Positions 49,238 through 58,814 of a stretch of DNA of 62,217 nucleotides are shown one piece after another. Under the pieces are notes generated by a model. That model was not told the origin of the DNA and ran no database searches. It saw nothing but the letters and a program-made list of their open reading frames with translations. Origin of the DNA: JAPYWM01 sp964489015 (GTDB lineage Bacteria > Bacteroidota > Bacteroidia > SpSt-205). The stretch lies in assembly GCA_964489015.1 (NCBI GenBank), contig CAZAXD010000008.1, forward strand, positions 1 to 62,217. Direction: 5' to 3'. Positions within the stretch are counted from its first letter, which is position 1; every line of letters begins with the position of its first letter. Made by a program: the position numbers and the translations under genes.

Positions 49238-50673
49238 CTCCTCAAAGCTTGTGTGGCTAAACGCACCGCGATCTGACCAGACAAAATCGCCAGAGGAACG
49301 CCGCCACCAGGATGCACGGTGCCGCTGGCATAGTAAAGTCCCTTGAGAAGCGGGTCCCGATTGGCTGGTCGCAGAAAGCTACCTACTAGGCCATGGGGGG
49401 CTTGACCGTACAGGCTTCCATCGGTTGCATAGTGTAACGACTCCCAGGTGGCGGGGGTAAGGACCGCTTCCTCCTCGATAAGGGCCTCTGAAAAATCAGG
49501 CCAGGCTGCTCGGATACGCTGTATAGCCGCCTGGCGCAGCGCCTGGGTATCCGATTGCTGCCATGCGTGGCCTATTGCGGGTACATTCAACATGACAAAC
49601 CAGTTTTCGCGGTGATGGGGGGCATCAAACGGGTTGGTTCGGCTACTAATACAAACGTAAACGGTGGGGTTCTCGGGCATCTGTCTCGCAGCTAGCCGAC
49701 GAAACTCCTCCGCATAATCCTCGCTAAATAGGATGTTGTGATGACTAAAAGGCGATTGCGCAGCCACACCCCATAAAAACACTAAGCCAGACAAGCTGGT
49801 TTCGCGAGGTCGCACAGTGCGTCCGAGGAGGTGACGCTGGGCAAAAAACCAGTCCGTGGCGCCTATAATAGTAGGTGCTTCGAGAAAGCCCACGTTGGTT
49901 TCGACGCCTATTACCCGCCTCTGCTCGTGTCGAATAGCATAAGCTTCGGTCTGGGTAAGAATCTGCCCACCCGCCTTTTCAATAGCCGTACGAAACGCCT
50001 TGGCTAGCTCATAGAGACCACCTTCTAAGTCATAAACTGTATTGGCCGCCCAGGCAATAAGGTGATAAGTCGCTGGAAGCCGAAAAGGATCGCCCCCTAC
50101 GAAGGTTGCATACCGATCGGCTATCCATACTAAATGAGGATGCTTTAGAAAAGCCTCGGCTGCCCGATGCATGGTTCGTAAGCTGTCCAAGCCAAAGAGA
50201 TAGGGTAGGTGCTTCCAGAAGCGTTTGCTGCCCAGCAAAACGCCAAGGTCGTGGATGGGTAGCTCTAAAAAGACCGGCGCTGCCCGCTCGTAAAGCTTCT
50301 GGGCATACGCCATGAAATGCCGCCAAGGTAAGCCCAGCCCATACCTTGCTTGGATGAGAGCCTGTTGCTCAGCTAAGTCACTGGAGAGAGGCAGAGGAGC
50401 TGGCGTATCCGGAAAGTAATACGTCGTGGTGGGGTTTATGGGCTTCCAGATGAGCTGGACGGCTTGCGGTCCCAAGACGGCCTCGATATAAGGGCGCAGC
50501 GTCAAAATCGAAGGTCCAGCGTCAAACCGATACGGCCCCAGCCACTGCTCGTGTAGCTTGCCACCTACCTCCGCGTTTTTCTCTAGGAGGGTGACCTCGA
50601 AGCCTGCGCGGCACGCCCCTAGGGCCGCACTGAGTCCAGCCATGCCTCCGCCGATTACGACGAGCTTGGACAT
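49234..50673 (-). CDS. crtD: CrtI-family carotenoid desaturase, CrtD-like
   Basis: Second member of the family, more distant from CrtI. FAD fold LVVIGGGMAGLSAALGACRAG, EVGGKLHEQWLGPYRFDAGP, then FVGGDPFRLPATYHLIAWA and YDLEGGLYELAKAFR, ending GLYYASGTVHPGGGVPLAIL. CrtD proteins introduce a 3,4 double bond into 1-hydroxylated carotenoids, which fits the CruF-type hydratase domain in the same operon. ATG 50673 is preferred; 50694 overlaps more of the cyclase gene. Length 479. Confidence 0.82.
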   Translation of the reverse strand: MSKLVVIGGGMAGLSAALGACRAGFEVTLLEKNAEVGGKLHEQWLGPYRFDAGPSILTLRPYIEAVLGPQAVQLIWKPINPTTTYYFPDTPAPLPLSSDLAEQQALIQARYGLGLPWRHFMAYAQKLYERAAPVFLELPIHDLGVLLGSKRFWKHLPYLFGLDSLRTMHRAAEAFLKHPHLVWIADRYATFVGGDPFRLPATYHLIAWAANTVYDLEGGLYELAKAFRTAIEKAGGQILTQTEAYAIRHEQRRVIGVETNVGFLEAPTIIGATDWFFAQRHLLGRTVRPRETSLSGLVFLWGVAAQSPFSHHNILFSEDYAEEFRRLAARQMPENPTVYVCISSRTNPFDAPHHRENWFVMLNVPAIGHAWQQSDTQALRQAAIQRIRAAWPDFSEALIEEEAVLTPATWESLHYATDGSLYGQAPHGLVGSFLRPANRDPLLKGLYYASGTVHPGGGVPLAILSGQIAVRLATQALRR

Positions 50674-50963
50674 AGGCTCTTCAGTTTTTGCCAAAGAATG
50701 AGCGTAAGGAGCAGAAGGTCAAAAAGATAAATGAAATCCTCTACGGGAATCGTTCCCAAGCGCCACCCCAGGTAATACGGAGCATGATAGGATACAATCG
50801 GCACAGCTGTTAAGTAGCCATTGAGCAGGGCTTTACCCGGTAACACGGCTAGATAGGTGAGCCAAAAGCGAACCTGCCGCAGAAGCCGTGTCCTAAGGAG
50901 CCACAGGTCTAAAGCGGTGAGCCCTGCCAAAATGACTAAGGTTAGGAGGGTGTATTCAGGCAT
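50655..50963 (-). CDS. crtYd: Lycopene cyclase subunit, CrtYd-like
   Basis: Half-size membrane protein of the heterodimeric carotenoid cyclase type. It has three hydrophobic helices (TLLTLVILAGLTALDLWLL; FWLTYLAVLPGKALLNGYL; IYLFDLLLLTLILWQ) and the family signature GTIPVEDFIYLFDLLL, where the conserved acidic pair lies. Length 102. It overlaps crtYc by eight bases in another frame (CATGCCTGA). Together the two would cyclise one or both ends of lycopene. Confidence 0.85.
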   Translation of the reverse strand: MPEYTLLTLVILAGLTALDLWLLRTRLLRQVRFWLTYLAVLPGKALLNGYLTAVPIVSYHAPYYLGWRLGTIPVEDFIYLFDLLLLTLILWQKLKSLCPSSS

Positions 50964-51282
50964 GATGCTTTTTATGTTGGTAAAATCCTACGACCTCCCA
51001 TAGAAAAATGAAAATAAACCCTACGACGGGAAAAAACAGCCACTCTTCTAAAGGAAGGTGCCCGAAGAACACCCCTGTGGTGTGCGCTTCGGAGAAACTC
51101 CAATGGCCGCGTTGCGTCACCATAACGTCCCAAATCCAGAAGGGCACACTGTATAGAACCAGCGTAAGTACTAAGCGTCTAGGGCACTGCCAGATGGCCC
51201 TCCGGACATTAGGATGAAAGCTAAGTAAAAGAGGTCCGGTTAGAGAGAGAAGGAGTCCTAACAGGTAAGCGCTCATCGCCAT
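50956..51282 (-). CDS. crtYc: Lycopene cyclase subunit, CrtYc-like
   Basis: First half of the two-part cyclase. Three helices are visible: YLLGLLLSLTGPLLLSFHPN, RRLVLTLVLYSVPFWIWDVM and EWLFFPVVGFIFIFLWEVVG. The signature GHLPLEEWLFFPVVG carries the conserved PLEE/PxE pair. Length 108. ATG 51282 (or 51276) overlaps the restored end of the phytoene synthase-CruF gene by 10 bases. In many Bacteroidota the two halves are fused, so the split deserves a check. Confidence 0.85.
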   Translation of the reverse strand: MAMSAYLLGLLLSLTGPLLLSFHPNVRRAIWQCPRRLVLTLVLYSVPFWIWDVMVTQRGHWSFSEAHTTGVFFGHLPLEEWLFFPVVGFIFIFLWEVVGFYQHKKHHA

Positions 51283-52843
51283 ACCAAGATTAGCCCCATG
51301 AGCCCACCTAGCAAGCTCAAGGGGGTAAGGCTGTCATGAAGCCCGCTCACACAAGCTAGTAGGAGAATTAGCGTTGTGAGGAGGATTCTGCTGATAGTTT
51401 CTCTCGCATATTGATAATAAAATTCTGTGATATCCGATTTTTTCTGGAAAAAAATGATAATATTGCCGCAATGGCACCCCATGCGAAGTAGTTTTGGGGC
51501 GGTATGGTGGGAGATTGCCAGCTCCAGTAATGCATGATTTCTGTGGCGAAAGGTTCTAGAAGGAGATCGATACTCATGGCCCCTACGGCTGTGTAAAGGG
51601 GCCGCAGCTTAGAGGGGGCTAGCACAGCGAAGCCGCCGACGATAGCGGCCCAAGCTAGGGCAATGCTGAGCGGGACGCCGGCTACTTGCGGCTGTAAGTA
51701 GGCGGTGTACTGATAGGTGCCGAAGGGCCAGCCGGTTGCTACGCCGACGGCTTCGATGGCGAGCCCTAATCCCACGCTAAGAGCTACCCAGCGCTGATTG
51801 GGACGGTTCTGGTAGGTGAGCACAAAAAGCCCCAAGAGCGCCCAGGTCGCTAGGTAAAGGCTATCGCTCCATAGACGCAAAGCCGGCCACGGTTGCCAAA
51901 GAATAAAGCCTATTGCTACGGGTGTCATGAGCAGAAAGGCTATTAGGGCGGTTCTGTACGGGCTAGGCCAGGAGGGCTGGCCAATCGGACTAAGACCTAG
52001 TAAGGCCTGTAGACCTAGGGCAAGCTTCTCGGCATAAGAGAGGGATAGCCGCTGATGCAGGTTAGCTGTAGGATTTAGGGCGATTTTGTCGAGGATGCCT
52101 TCATAAAGCCGGGCCATGAGGATCACTGTAGCCCGTATCAAGGAAGAGGGTAGTCGGGCAATGCCTTGCGCCCCTTCCTGATAAAAGGTTCGCGCGCGGC
52201 TGATCTCTGCGCGTATCAAGGCTACATAGGCAGCATCTGCCTGTCTCTGGGCTAAGGCTGCTTCGGTGTAGCCGTACCGCTCTAGCTCGGCCTGTGGAAG
52301 GTAAACACGGCCTCGAGCCCAATCCTCCCCCACATCTCGCAGGATATTCGTTAGCTGCATGGCGATACCGAGCTTTTCAGCGTAGGCTAGGCTCGTTTGA
52401 TCTCTTAGACCAAAAACGTAGCACAACATATGCCCCACGACACCAGCTACGCGATAGCAGTATATACGTAGCGCTTCGAATGACGGATATCGGTTTTGGT
52501 TCAGGTCCATTTTTACCCCCTTGAGCAGTTCTAAAAAGGGCTCGGATGGAATCTGAAGTGCTTTTCGGGTGTCGACAAAAGCAGCAGCCCAAGGGTAATC
52601 TGCGGCCGATGGGTCTGTAATGAGGCGTTCTAGGGCATCAAGCTGGGCCATAATCTGTGTAGGTGGGGTATCTGGCGACTGGTCATCTACCAGGCTATCG
52701 ACCGTTCGACAAAAGGCATAAATAGCATAAGCATGCCGACGTTGGGTAGGGGGTAAGAGCCAGGAGGCAAAATAGAAGGTTCGAGCGTAGGTGCGTGTGA
52801 TGGCTCGGGCGGCGTTGTAAGCGTGGGCCAGCTCAGGACTCAT
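51273..52843 (-). CDS. crtB: Phytoene synthase fused to a CruF-like carotenoid hydratase domain, frameshifted near the end
   Basis: The N-terminal 285 residues are phytoene synthase: AFCRTVDSLVDDQ, VAGVVGHMLCYVFG and AMQLTNILRDVGEDWARGRV, which joins two geranylgeranyl diphosphates. A short linker leads to a multi-helix membrane domain like CruF/DUF422 (gamma-carotene 1',2'-hydratase group): GTYQYTAYLQPQVAGVPLSI, then DLLLEPFATEIMHYW. At the T7 tract 51454-51448 the frame leaves the family-like path and stops at 51368. One extra base gives a helix ILLTTLILLLACVSG and a stop at 51273 that overlaps crtYc, the spacing seen throughout the operon. ATG 52843 is preferred over 52888. Confidence 0.8.
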
Positions 52844-54314
52844 CTTCGGCCCAGAGTTCGAGAAGCTTATTGCCTTTGGGCTCGCCAAAGACGGCTTTTT
52901 GCCAGGCTTCCTTGGCGCGGCGTAAGCTAGCCTGCCAATCGACGATAGGAGCCGGGTATCCTAGTCGGGCTCGACTAGCTGGGTCGGGAAAGTAAGCTTG
53001 TGTCGGGGGAAGGCTGGCGAGCTCAGGTACCCAGCGCTTAATGAAGGTCGCTTGCGGGTCATGAAGGCGAGCTTGGCGAATGGGATCAAACCACCGAAAG
53101 CCCCGCCCATCGGTCCCTACCCCAGCTTGATATAGCCAGTTGCCCCAGTTGCTGGCGGTGTCGTAATCGATCAGGTTGTACTCAAACCAGCTAGCGCCCC
53201 AGCGCCAATCCAAGAGGAGGTTCTTGCTGAGAAAGCTGGCCACGGTTTGCCGCGCTCGGTTGGAAGTCCAGCCGGTAGCCTGAAGTTCTCGCATCGCTGC
53301 ATCGATAATAGGGTACCCTGTTTGGCCGGCACACCAGGCGGCAAATAGCGCTTCATCCTGCTGCCAGGGCATAGCTAGCTTCCGCAGCCCCCCTGCCCTA
53401 AAAAAGTGCTTTCCTTCTTTCAAGAGAAGCCAGCGAAAGTACTCGCGCCACAAAAGCTCAAAAAATAACCAGTAAGTCGATTCGTTGGCCCCATGCCGCT
53501 TTTCGGCTTTACGCAACTCGTCCTGTACGGTTCGGGGTGATAAACACCCCAAGGCGAGATAGGGCGAGAGTCGGCTGCTAAAAGTCTCTCCCTCAAAGGC
53601 GTTACGGGTCTGTTTGTATGTAAAGACAGGACCACTGAGATATGCTTGGAGCTGAGCCAGGGCGGCCGTTTCCCCACCACGCCAGCGATAGCCGGGACTA
53701 GGGGGCAGGTGGTCGAGACGGGCTTGGAATTGGTCTAGGCCAGATTCAACGGATTCGGGCCAGGGGGGGAGTGCCGAGGGGGCTGGCAAAGGGGCTTCTA
53801 CGATGGCATGCCGCTCCACTAGCTGGCGAAACCGCGTAAAAAGCCAGGGTAGATTCTCGACAGCAAAAGGTAGCTGAGTTCGCTGATAGAGTTGGTTGCC
53901 TTCGACCAAGTGCAAAGCAATTCCTTCCGCAGCTAAAGCCGCTTGAATAGCAGCTTGGAGGCGCTGCTCCTCAGGAGCGTATTCTAGGTGGCTATATACG
54001 GCTGTGATTTGCTGCGCCCGTGCCCATTGGACGAGCACCTGGGGGAGGGAGCCCTCCAAAACGAATAACGGAGCCGGTGCCACGGCCCGGGCTAGATCCA
54101 CTAGGCTCTCTACGAGGAAACGTTCCCGCAGCGGATGCATGCGCTGAGCTGTGCTTATCAGGGGTCTAAAGCTGTGCTTGCCCCATGCTGCGTGGGGTTC
54201 CCCCCAAACGTAAACAAAGGCCACCGCCTCGGGGTTTTGACGCAGGGCCTGGGTGAGGGCGGCGTGATCTCTTACGCGTAGGTCATTGAGTAGCCAGATA
54301 GCGAACCGCTTCAC
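52833..54314 (-). CDS. Cryptochrome/photolyase, Cry-DASH-like
   Basis: Flavoprotein of the photolyase family. The N-terminal Rossmann domain starts AIWLLNDLRVRDHAALTQAL. The FAD-binding domain has TYKQTRNAFEG, GETFSSRLSPYLALGCLSPR, TGYPIIDAAMRELQATGWTS, then NRARQTVASFLSKNLLLDW and DYDTASNWGNWLYQAGVG. The last blocks are characteristic of the DASH class, which repairs UV dimers in single-stranded DNA. The Trp chain positions look plausible. Length 493. It precedes the carotenoid genes and overlaps crtB by about 11 bases. Confidence 0.92.
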   Translation of the reverse strand: MKRFAIWLLNDLRVRDHAALTQALRQNPEAVAFVYVWGEPHAAWGKHSFRPLISTAQRMHPLRERFLVESLVDLARAVAPAPLFVLEGSLPQVLVQWARAQQITAVYSHLEYAPEEQRLQAAIQAALAAEGIALHLVEGNQLYQRTQLPFAVENLPWLFTRFRQLVERHAIVEAPLPAPSALPPWPESVESGLDQFQARLDHLPPSPGYRWRGGETAALAQLQAYLSGPVFTYKQTRNAFEGETFSSRLSPYLALGCLSPRTVQDELRKAEKRHGANESTYWLFFELLWREYFRWLLLKEGKHFFRAGGLRKLAMPWQQDEALFAAWCAGQTGYPIIDAAMRELQATGWTSNRARQTVASFLSKNLLLDWRWGASWFEYNLIDYDTASNWGNWLYQAGVGTDGRGFRWFDPIRQARLHDPQATFIKRWVPELASLPPTQAYFPDPASRARLGYPAPIVDWQASLRRAKEAWQKAVFGEPKGNKLLELWAEDES

Positions 54315-54335
54315 ACAGCGGTAAACAAAATCCCC

Positions 54336-55778
54336 TTAGCGGTCATCCCGGGTGAAGCCGATCGTCTGATCATCTCGGAAGAGGTAAGTGCTCCCGCTCC
54401 CGTAGCGCAAGTAATGCTCCGTTTCCCCTGTCGCAGCGGCCCGAGCCCGTAAGAGAAATGCCCGCCAATTGCGGTTCTGGAGTTCGCCGAGCTTATTGGA
54501 GTGAAGCAGGGGATACTCGCTGGTAATGAGGTCGGGGTCATAAAAGACAAAAAATACGTTGCTCTGGGCGCCGATCTGATTGTAGGTCCAGATTTGGTAG
54601 GGGTATTTATCGGGTTCGTTGTAGTAAAACTGCATGTCGTTAGGAGGGCCATACTGAATAAAGACGCGACCACGGTCGGTTTTCCAGCCAGGGCGGAGGG
54701 TGGATTTGAAATGCTGCTGGGCGTATTCAAAGCGATACAGAAAGTCTTTGAATGTCGGATAATCCGGGCGGCCTTCCCGCTTTTTCCAGAAAGCGACAAA
54801 AAAGCGCTTCTTCTCGTCGAAGGTAGACAGAACTTTCATGAAGCTTTTTTCGCTGGGGGTGGCCAGAAAACTCATTCCACCTAAAAGTTCGTCCAGTTTC
54901 TTTTCAGGAAAGTTGTAGCGCTGGTCGTATTCAGCTTCTGAGGCCTCGGCGAGCGGTTCGCGCGTGCTAAGGATCGTAAACCGGCGATACCACGTCGCTA
55001 ATACTTGCCCATCGTTTCGAAACAGCTCTACCTGGGCTAGGTAAATGCCACTTTCTAGCTTTTGGGCCGGCACCCGAAAGAAAAAAGCCTCGAAAGGCTT
55101 CGGGGTCTGAGGACGGCGTACGACACTAAACCCCTCCATAGCCTGGTTACGCTGGGCGTCTAGTACCCGAAACCGCAAAAAACACGGGTCACGGGTGAGA
55201 CTATCCGCATGATACAGTTCCCCGAATACGTAGAAGGTGTCCGGGTCGATGAAGAGCCCGCCTAAAAGATGGGGTTCCAGGTGCAGATTATGGCGTTCAT
55301 AGCCCCGTCCTTGGGCAGCCCCTATCTGCCTGGCAAAAAGCAGATCACTGCAAGCAAAGCCCGTTTGCGACAAGGGTAGCTCCAACTGGGTGACGGCTTT
55401 GACGGTCTGCGGCTTCGGTTTCTGATAAGGATCGAGCCCTTCTAGTTCGATAGTATAGAGCCCTGAAGGAAGGCGTAGCCGTCGGGCATCTATATACACG
55501 TGATTGCGCGTCTGCCGTAGCGTATCTGGCCAAGGGCCCACCTGAAAGCGAAACTTATCTGCGTAGACGACGGCTTCGGATAGATTTTTGATCACTAAGG
55601 TAAAGTCCGCCTGGCCATAATAAGCACTATCCTGATGCGTAGGCGTAAGGCTAGCTCCTTCCAGGCCAATGAGCAGTTCCAAGTAAGGGGTGCCTTCTAG
55701 GGTGTAAAACCGCGGGGTTTCAATGATAAAGCTCACCTGGCCCCAAAGGAGCACCCCAAGTAAGAGGCCATAACCCAT
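54336..55778 (-). CDS. GWxTD domain-containing exported protein
   Basis: Exported protein of a family frequent in Bacteroidota, function unknown. The signal peptide is LLLGVLLWG with cleavage before QVSF. The N-terminal half is beta-rich. The GWxTD domain lies at 290-430: FFVAFWKKREGRPDYPTF, then RPGWKTDRGRVFIQYGPPND and PYQIWTYNQIGAQSNVFFVF. Length 480 is normal. It ends 22 bases before Cry-DASH and may head that operon. A TAAATTTCC element lies three bases upstream of ATG 55778. Confidence 0.88.
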   Translation of the reverse strand: MGYGLLLGVLLWGQVSFIIETPRFYTLEGTPYLELLIGLEGASLTPTHQDSAYYGQADFTLVIKNLSEAVVYADKFRFQVGPWPDTLRQTRNHVYIDARRLRLPSGLYTIELEGLDPYQKPKPQTVKAVTQLELPLSQTGFACSDLLFARQIGAAQGRGYERHNLHLEPHLLGGLFIDPDTFYVFGELYHADSLTRDPCFLRFRVLDAQRNQAMEGFSVVRRPQTPKPFEAFFFRVPAQKLESGIYLAQVELFRNDGQVLATWYRRFTILSTREPLAEASEAEYDQRYNFPEKKLDELLGGMSFLATPSEKSFMKVLSTFDEKKRFFVAFWKKREGRPDYPTFKDFLYRFEYAQQHFKSTLRPGWKTDRGRVFIQYGPPNDMQFYYNEPDKYPYQIWTYNQIGAQSNVFFVFYDPDLITSEYPLLHSNKLGELQNRNWRAFLLRARAAATGETEHYLRYGSGSTYLFRDDQTIGFTRDDR

Positions 55779-55787
55779 GTCGGAAAT

Positions 55788-56621
55788 TTAGGACTTTTTT
55801 CGCCACCACCACCACCCTAAGCTGAAAGTCAGTAGCCAGGTCGCAAGCTCGGCCCAACTGAGGCTGGCGCGCCAGCCCGTCAAGACCTGTAACAGACTGC
55901 CTAGGTAGCCTTTATGGTGGAGAGGATGGTAATACTTCTCCCCATCAAAGGCGTACCAAGCTGCCAGCTGAGGGGGCGGCGTCGTGGCAGGGCTAAAGAG
56001 ATGCCAAGCCTTAGCCTCCTCCAATTCGTGAAAAAACGCATAACGCTCACCAAGATATTCTAAGGTCTCGTGCGTGCCGTAGGTAGCGATCCCGGATGCG
56101 ATAAGCAGGAGTAATACAGATGAGACATGGAAGAGCGGACGTAGAGGTAGCTTGGCCGAGAAGTAAAAGAGCGCTAGCCCGATAGCCACGGCAAGCGCGA
56201 TGCCGATAATGCCGCTGAGCCAAGAAACCCCATGCTGCATGTGCCAGAGCGCGCGTAAGAAGATAGCGGTTTCTAGGCCCTCGCGGGCTACAGCCAGAAA
56301 GCTCATGCTAAACAGCATAAAACCCTCTCTTGTTTGCGTAGTCTGCTGAAGAGTCTGAGCCAGGGCTGCACTTCGTCGCCGCATCCACCCCACCATGTAC
56401 AAAAGCATGCCCGCTGCCGCATACGAAAGCAAGATCTCCCACCACACGTGACTACTGGCGATGAGATGGAGCCCCCATCCTCCGACTAAGCTCACCAGGA
56501 CAGCGCTACCAATACCCAGCCACAAAAGCCAGCGATTCTGCTGGGGTGTAAAGCGGGCTAGAAGCCCCACGACCAGCGCTGCCTCTAACGTCTCGCGAAA
56601 TGTCACGAGCGCTTCACTCAT
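55788..56621 (-). CDS. FTR1-family iron permease
   Basis: Membrane iron transporter of the FTR1/EfeU group. Both REXXE iron-binding motifs are present: VTFRETLEAALVVGL in helix 1 and AVAREGLETAIFLRAL in helix 4. Seven hydrophobic segments fit the family. Length 277. A long loop with HELEEAKAWHLF and HPLHH residues near the C-terminus may be periplasmic. EfeO/EfeB partners are not adjacent. It has its own promoter-like element. Confidence 0.9.
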   Translation of the reverse strand: MSEALVTFRETLEAALVVGLLARFTPQQNRWLLWLGIGSAVLVSLVGGWGLHLIASSHVWWEILLSYAAAGMLLYMVGWMRRRSAALAQTLQQTTQTREGFMLFSMSFLAVAREGLETAIFLRALWHMQHGVSWLSGIIGIALAVAIGLALFYFSAKLPLRPLFHVSSVLLLLIASGIATYGTHETLEYLGERYAFFHELEEAKAWHLFSPATTPPPQLAAWYAFDGEKYYHPLHHKGYLGSLLQVLTGWRASLSWAELATWLLTFSLGWWWWRKKS

Positions 56622-56632
56622 GCGCGCAAGTT

Positions 56633-56641
56633 ACAAAATTA
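56633..56641 (-). promoter_or_regulatory. -7 promoter element for the FTR1 gene
   Basis: TAATTTTGT, 11 bases before ATG 56621 in the 28-base gap after the acyl-CoA dehydrogenase. Confidence 0.45.
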
Positions 56642-56649
56642 GACTGAAT

Positions 56650-57810
<1,161 letters not shown>

Positions 57811-57813
57811 AGT

Positions 57814-57822
57814 GCAAATCTA
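57814..57822 (-). promoter_or_regulatory. -7 promoter element for acyl-CoA dehydrogenase
   Basis: TAGATTTGC, 3 bases before ATG 57810. Confidence 0.6.
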
Positions 57823-57857
57823 AACAAAACTAGGGTTTGCTTTAGCCGATAAGCGGG

Positions 57858-58814
57858 CTAGATCCTTCTCAACCCAAAATACTCGCGCGGCACTAGAAAT
57901 CGATCAAGCAGAATCCGCTCCACGTAGTACGTAAAATAGGGGCTGTGTAGCAACCGAACGTAATAATGAAAAGGGCTCGAGGGATGGGGGTAGATGACTA
58001 GGTGAAACTGCCTGGGCTCAAAGGTCTGTATGATCAGTTCGTAGGCAGGATTCAGGCCTTGAAGCGAGTCTGGAAGGACCAGGTCTTGGGCAAGCAGGCG
58101 GCCTGTGTAGTGGAGTAAATAGTCCGCCAGTTGGAGGGAATCGATGGGTTCGCCTGTAGCCAAGCGCCAGGCGGCCATGGGTTGGGACCGCTCCAGAGTC
58201 CAGCTTTTGTCTGGACTGCCTAGGTAGGCCAGGCTGATTTTGGCTAGGTCCACCGGCCGCACCTCCAGTAAAATTGCTTCGTGCCAGGCAGAGAGGTTCG
58301 GCACATAGTAGGGGGTTAGATACCCTTCAAGCCCCGGCATAAAAACCTCATAGGGTTGGTCATAGCCGAGCTTGATCATGTAAGAAGCGCGCTGGTCTGG
58401 GGTCGGTCCTCCTACGTAAAAGGTCTCTTGCGTTCCGTCCCGGAAGGTTAGCGTCACTTCGATCCGGTCCCGTGCTAGAAATCGCAGTACATTTCGCTGG
58501 GCAGACGCAGACACGGGAGCCCGCGCTACCTGGCTCCTGAGTACCTTGAGTAGGTTGTGGACCGTCTGCTCGAGCGCGGGCAAAGTGTCGTTAACGCGCC
58601 AGCTTTGCCCCTTGCGTACTAAGAATAGGCGCCGGTAAAGGGTATCCCCGTGTTTCTCTACGAGATCTATCCGTACGATAGCCCCGGTGTCTGCTATGGC
58701 AAAACGCTGACCTTCCGCCTCCTGATAGGTCCGATATCTCTCCGCTAAATAAAGCCCGCTGGCTACGCCTATGATTATGAGGCCTAGCAGTAAGGCCGCT
58801 GTTCCCTGTTTCAT
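57858..58814 (-). CDS. DUF4340 family membrane-anchored protein
   Basis: Single N-terminal membrane helix (ALLLGLIIIGVASGLYLA) then a periplasmic beta-rich region, as in DUF4340 proteins: FAIADTGAIVRIDLVEKHGD, KGQSWRVNDTLPALEQTVHN, VTLTFRDGTQETFYVGG. Length 318. It overlaps gldG by four bases (ATGA). DUF4340 genes often follow gldG-like genes, so it probably works with the GldFG transporter; its exact task is unknown. Confidence 0.82.
   Translation of the reverse strand: MKQGTAALLLGLIIIGVASGLYLAERYRTYQEAEGQRFAIADTGAIVRIDLVEKHGDTLYRRLFLVRKGQSWRVNDTLPALEQTVHNLLKVLRSQVARAPVSASAQRNVLRFLARDRIEVTLTFRDGTQETFYVGGPTPDQRASYMIKLGYDQPYEVFMPGLEGYLTPYYVPNLSAWHEAILLEVRPVDLAKISLAYLGSPDKSWTLERSQPMAAWRLATGEPIDSLQLADYLLHYTGRLLAQDLVLPDSLQGLNPAYELIIQTFEPRQFHLVIYPHPSSPFHYYVRLLHSPYFTYYVERILLDRFLVPREYFGLRRI

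Noticed and set aside
51273..51482. Separate 69-residue membrane protein
   Set aside because: Its first residues come from the CrtB-CruF region in another phase, and its helix fits as the missing C-terminus of that gene.
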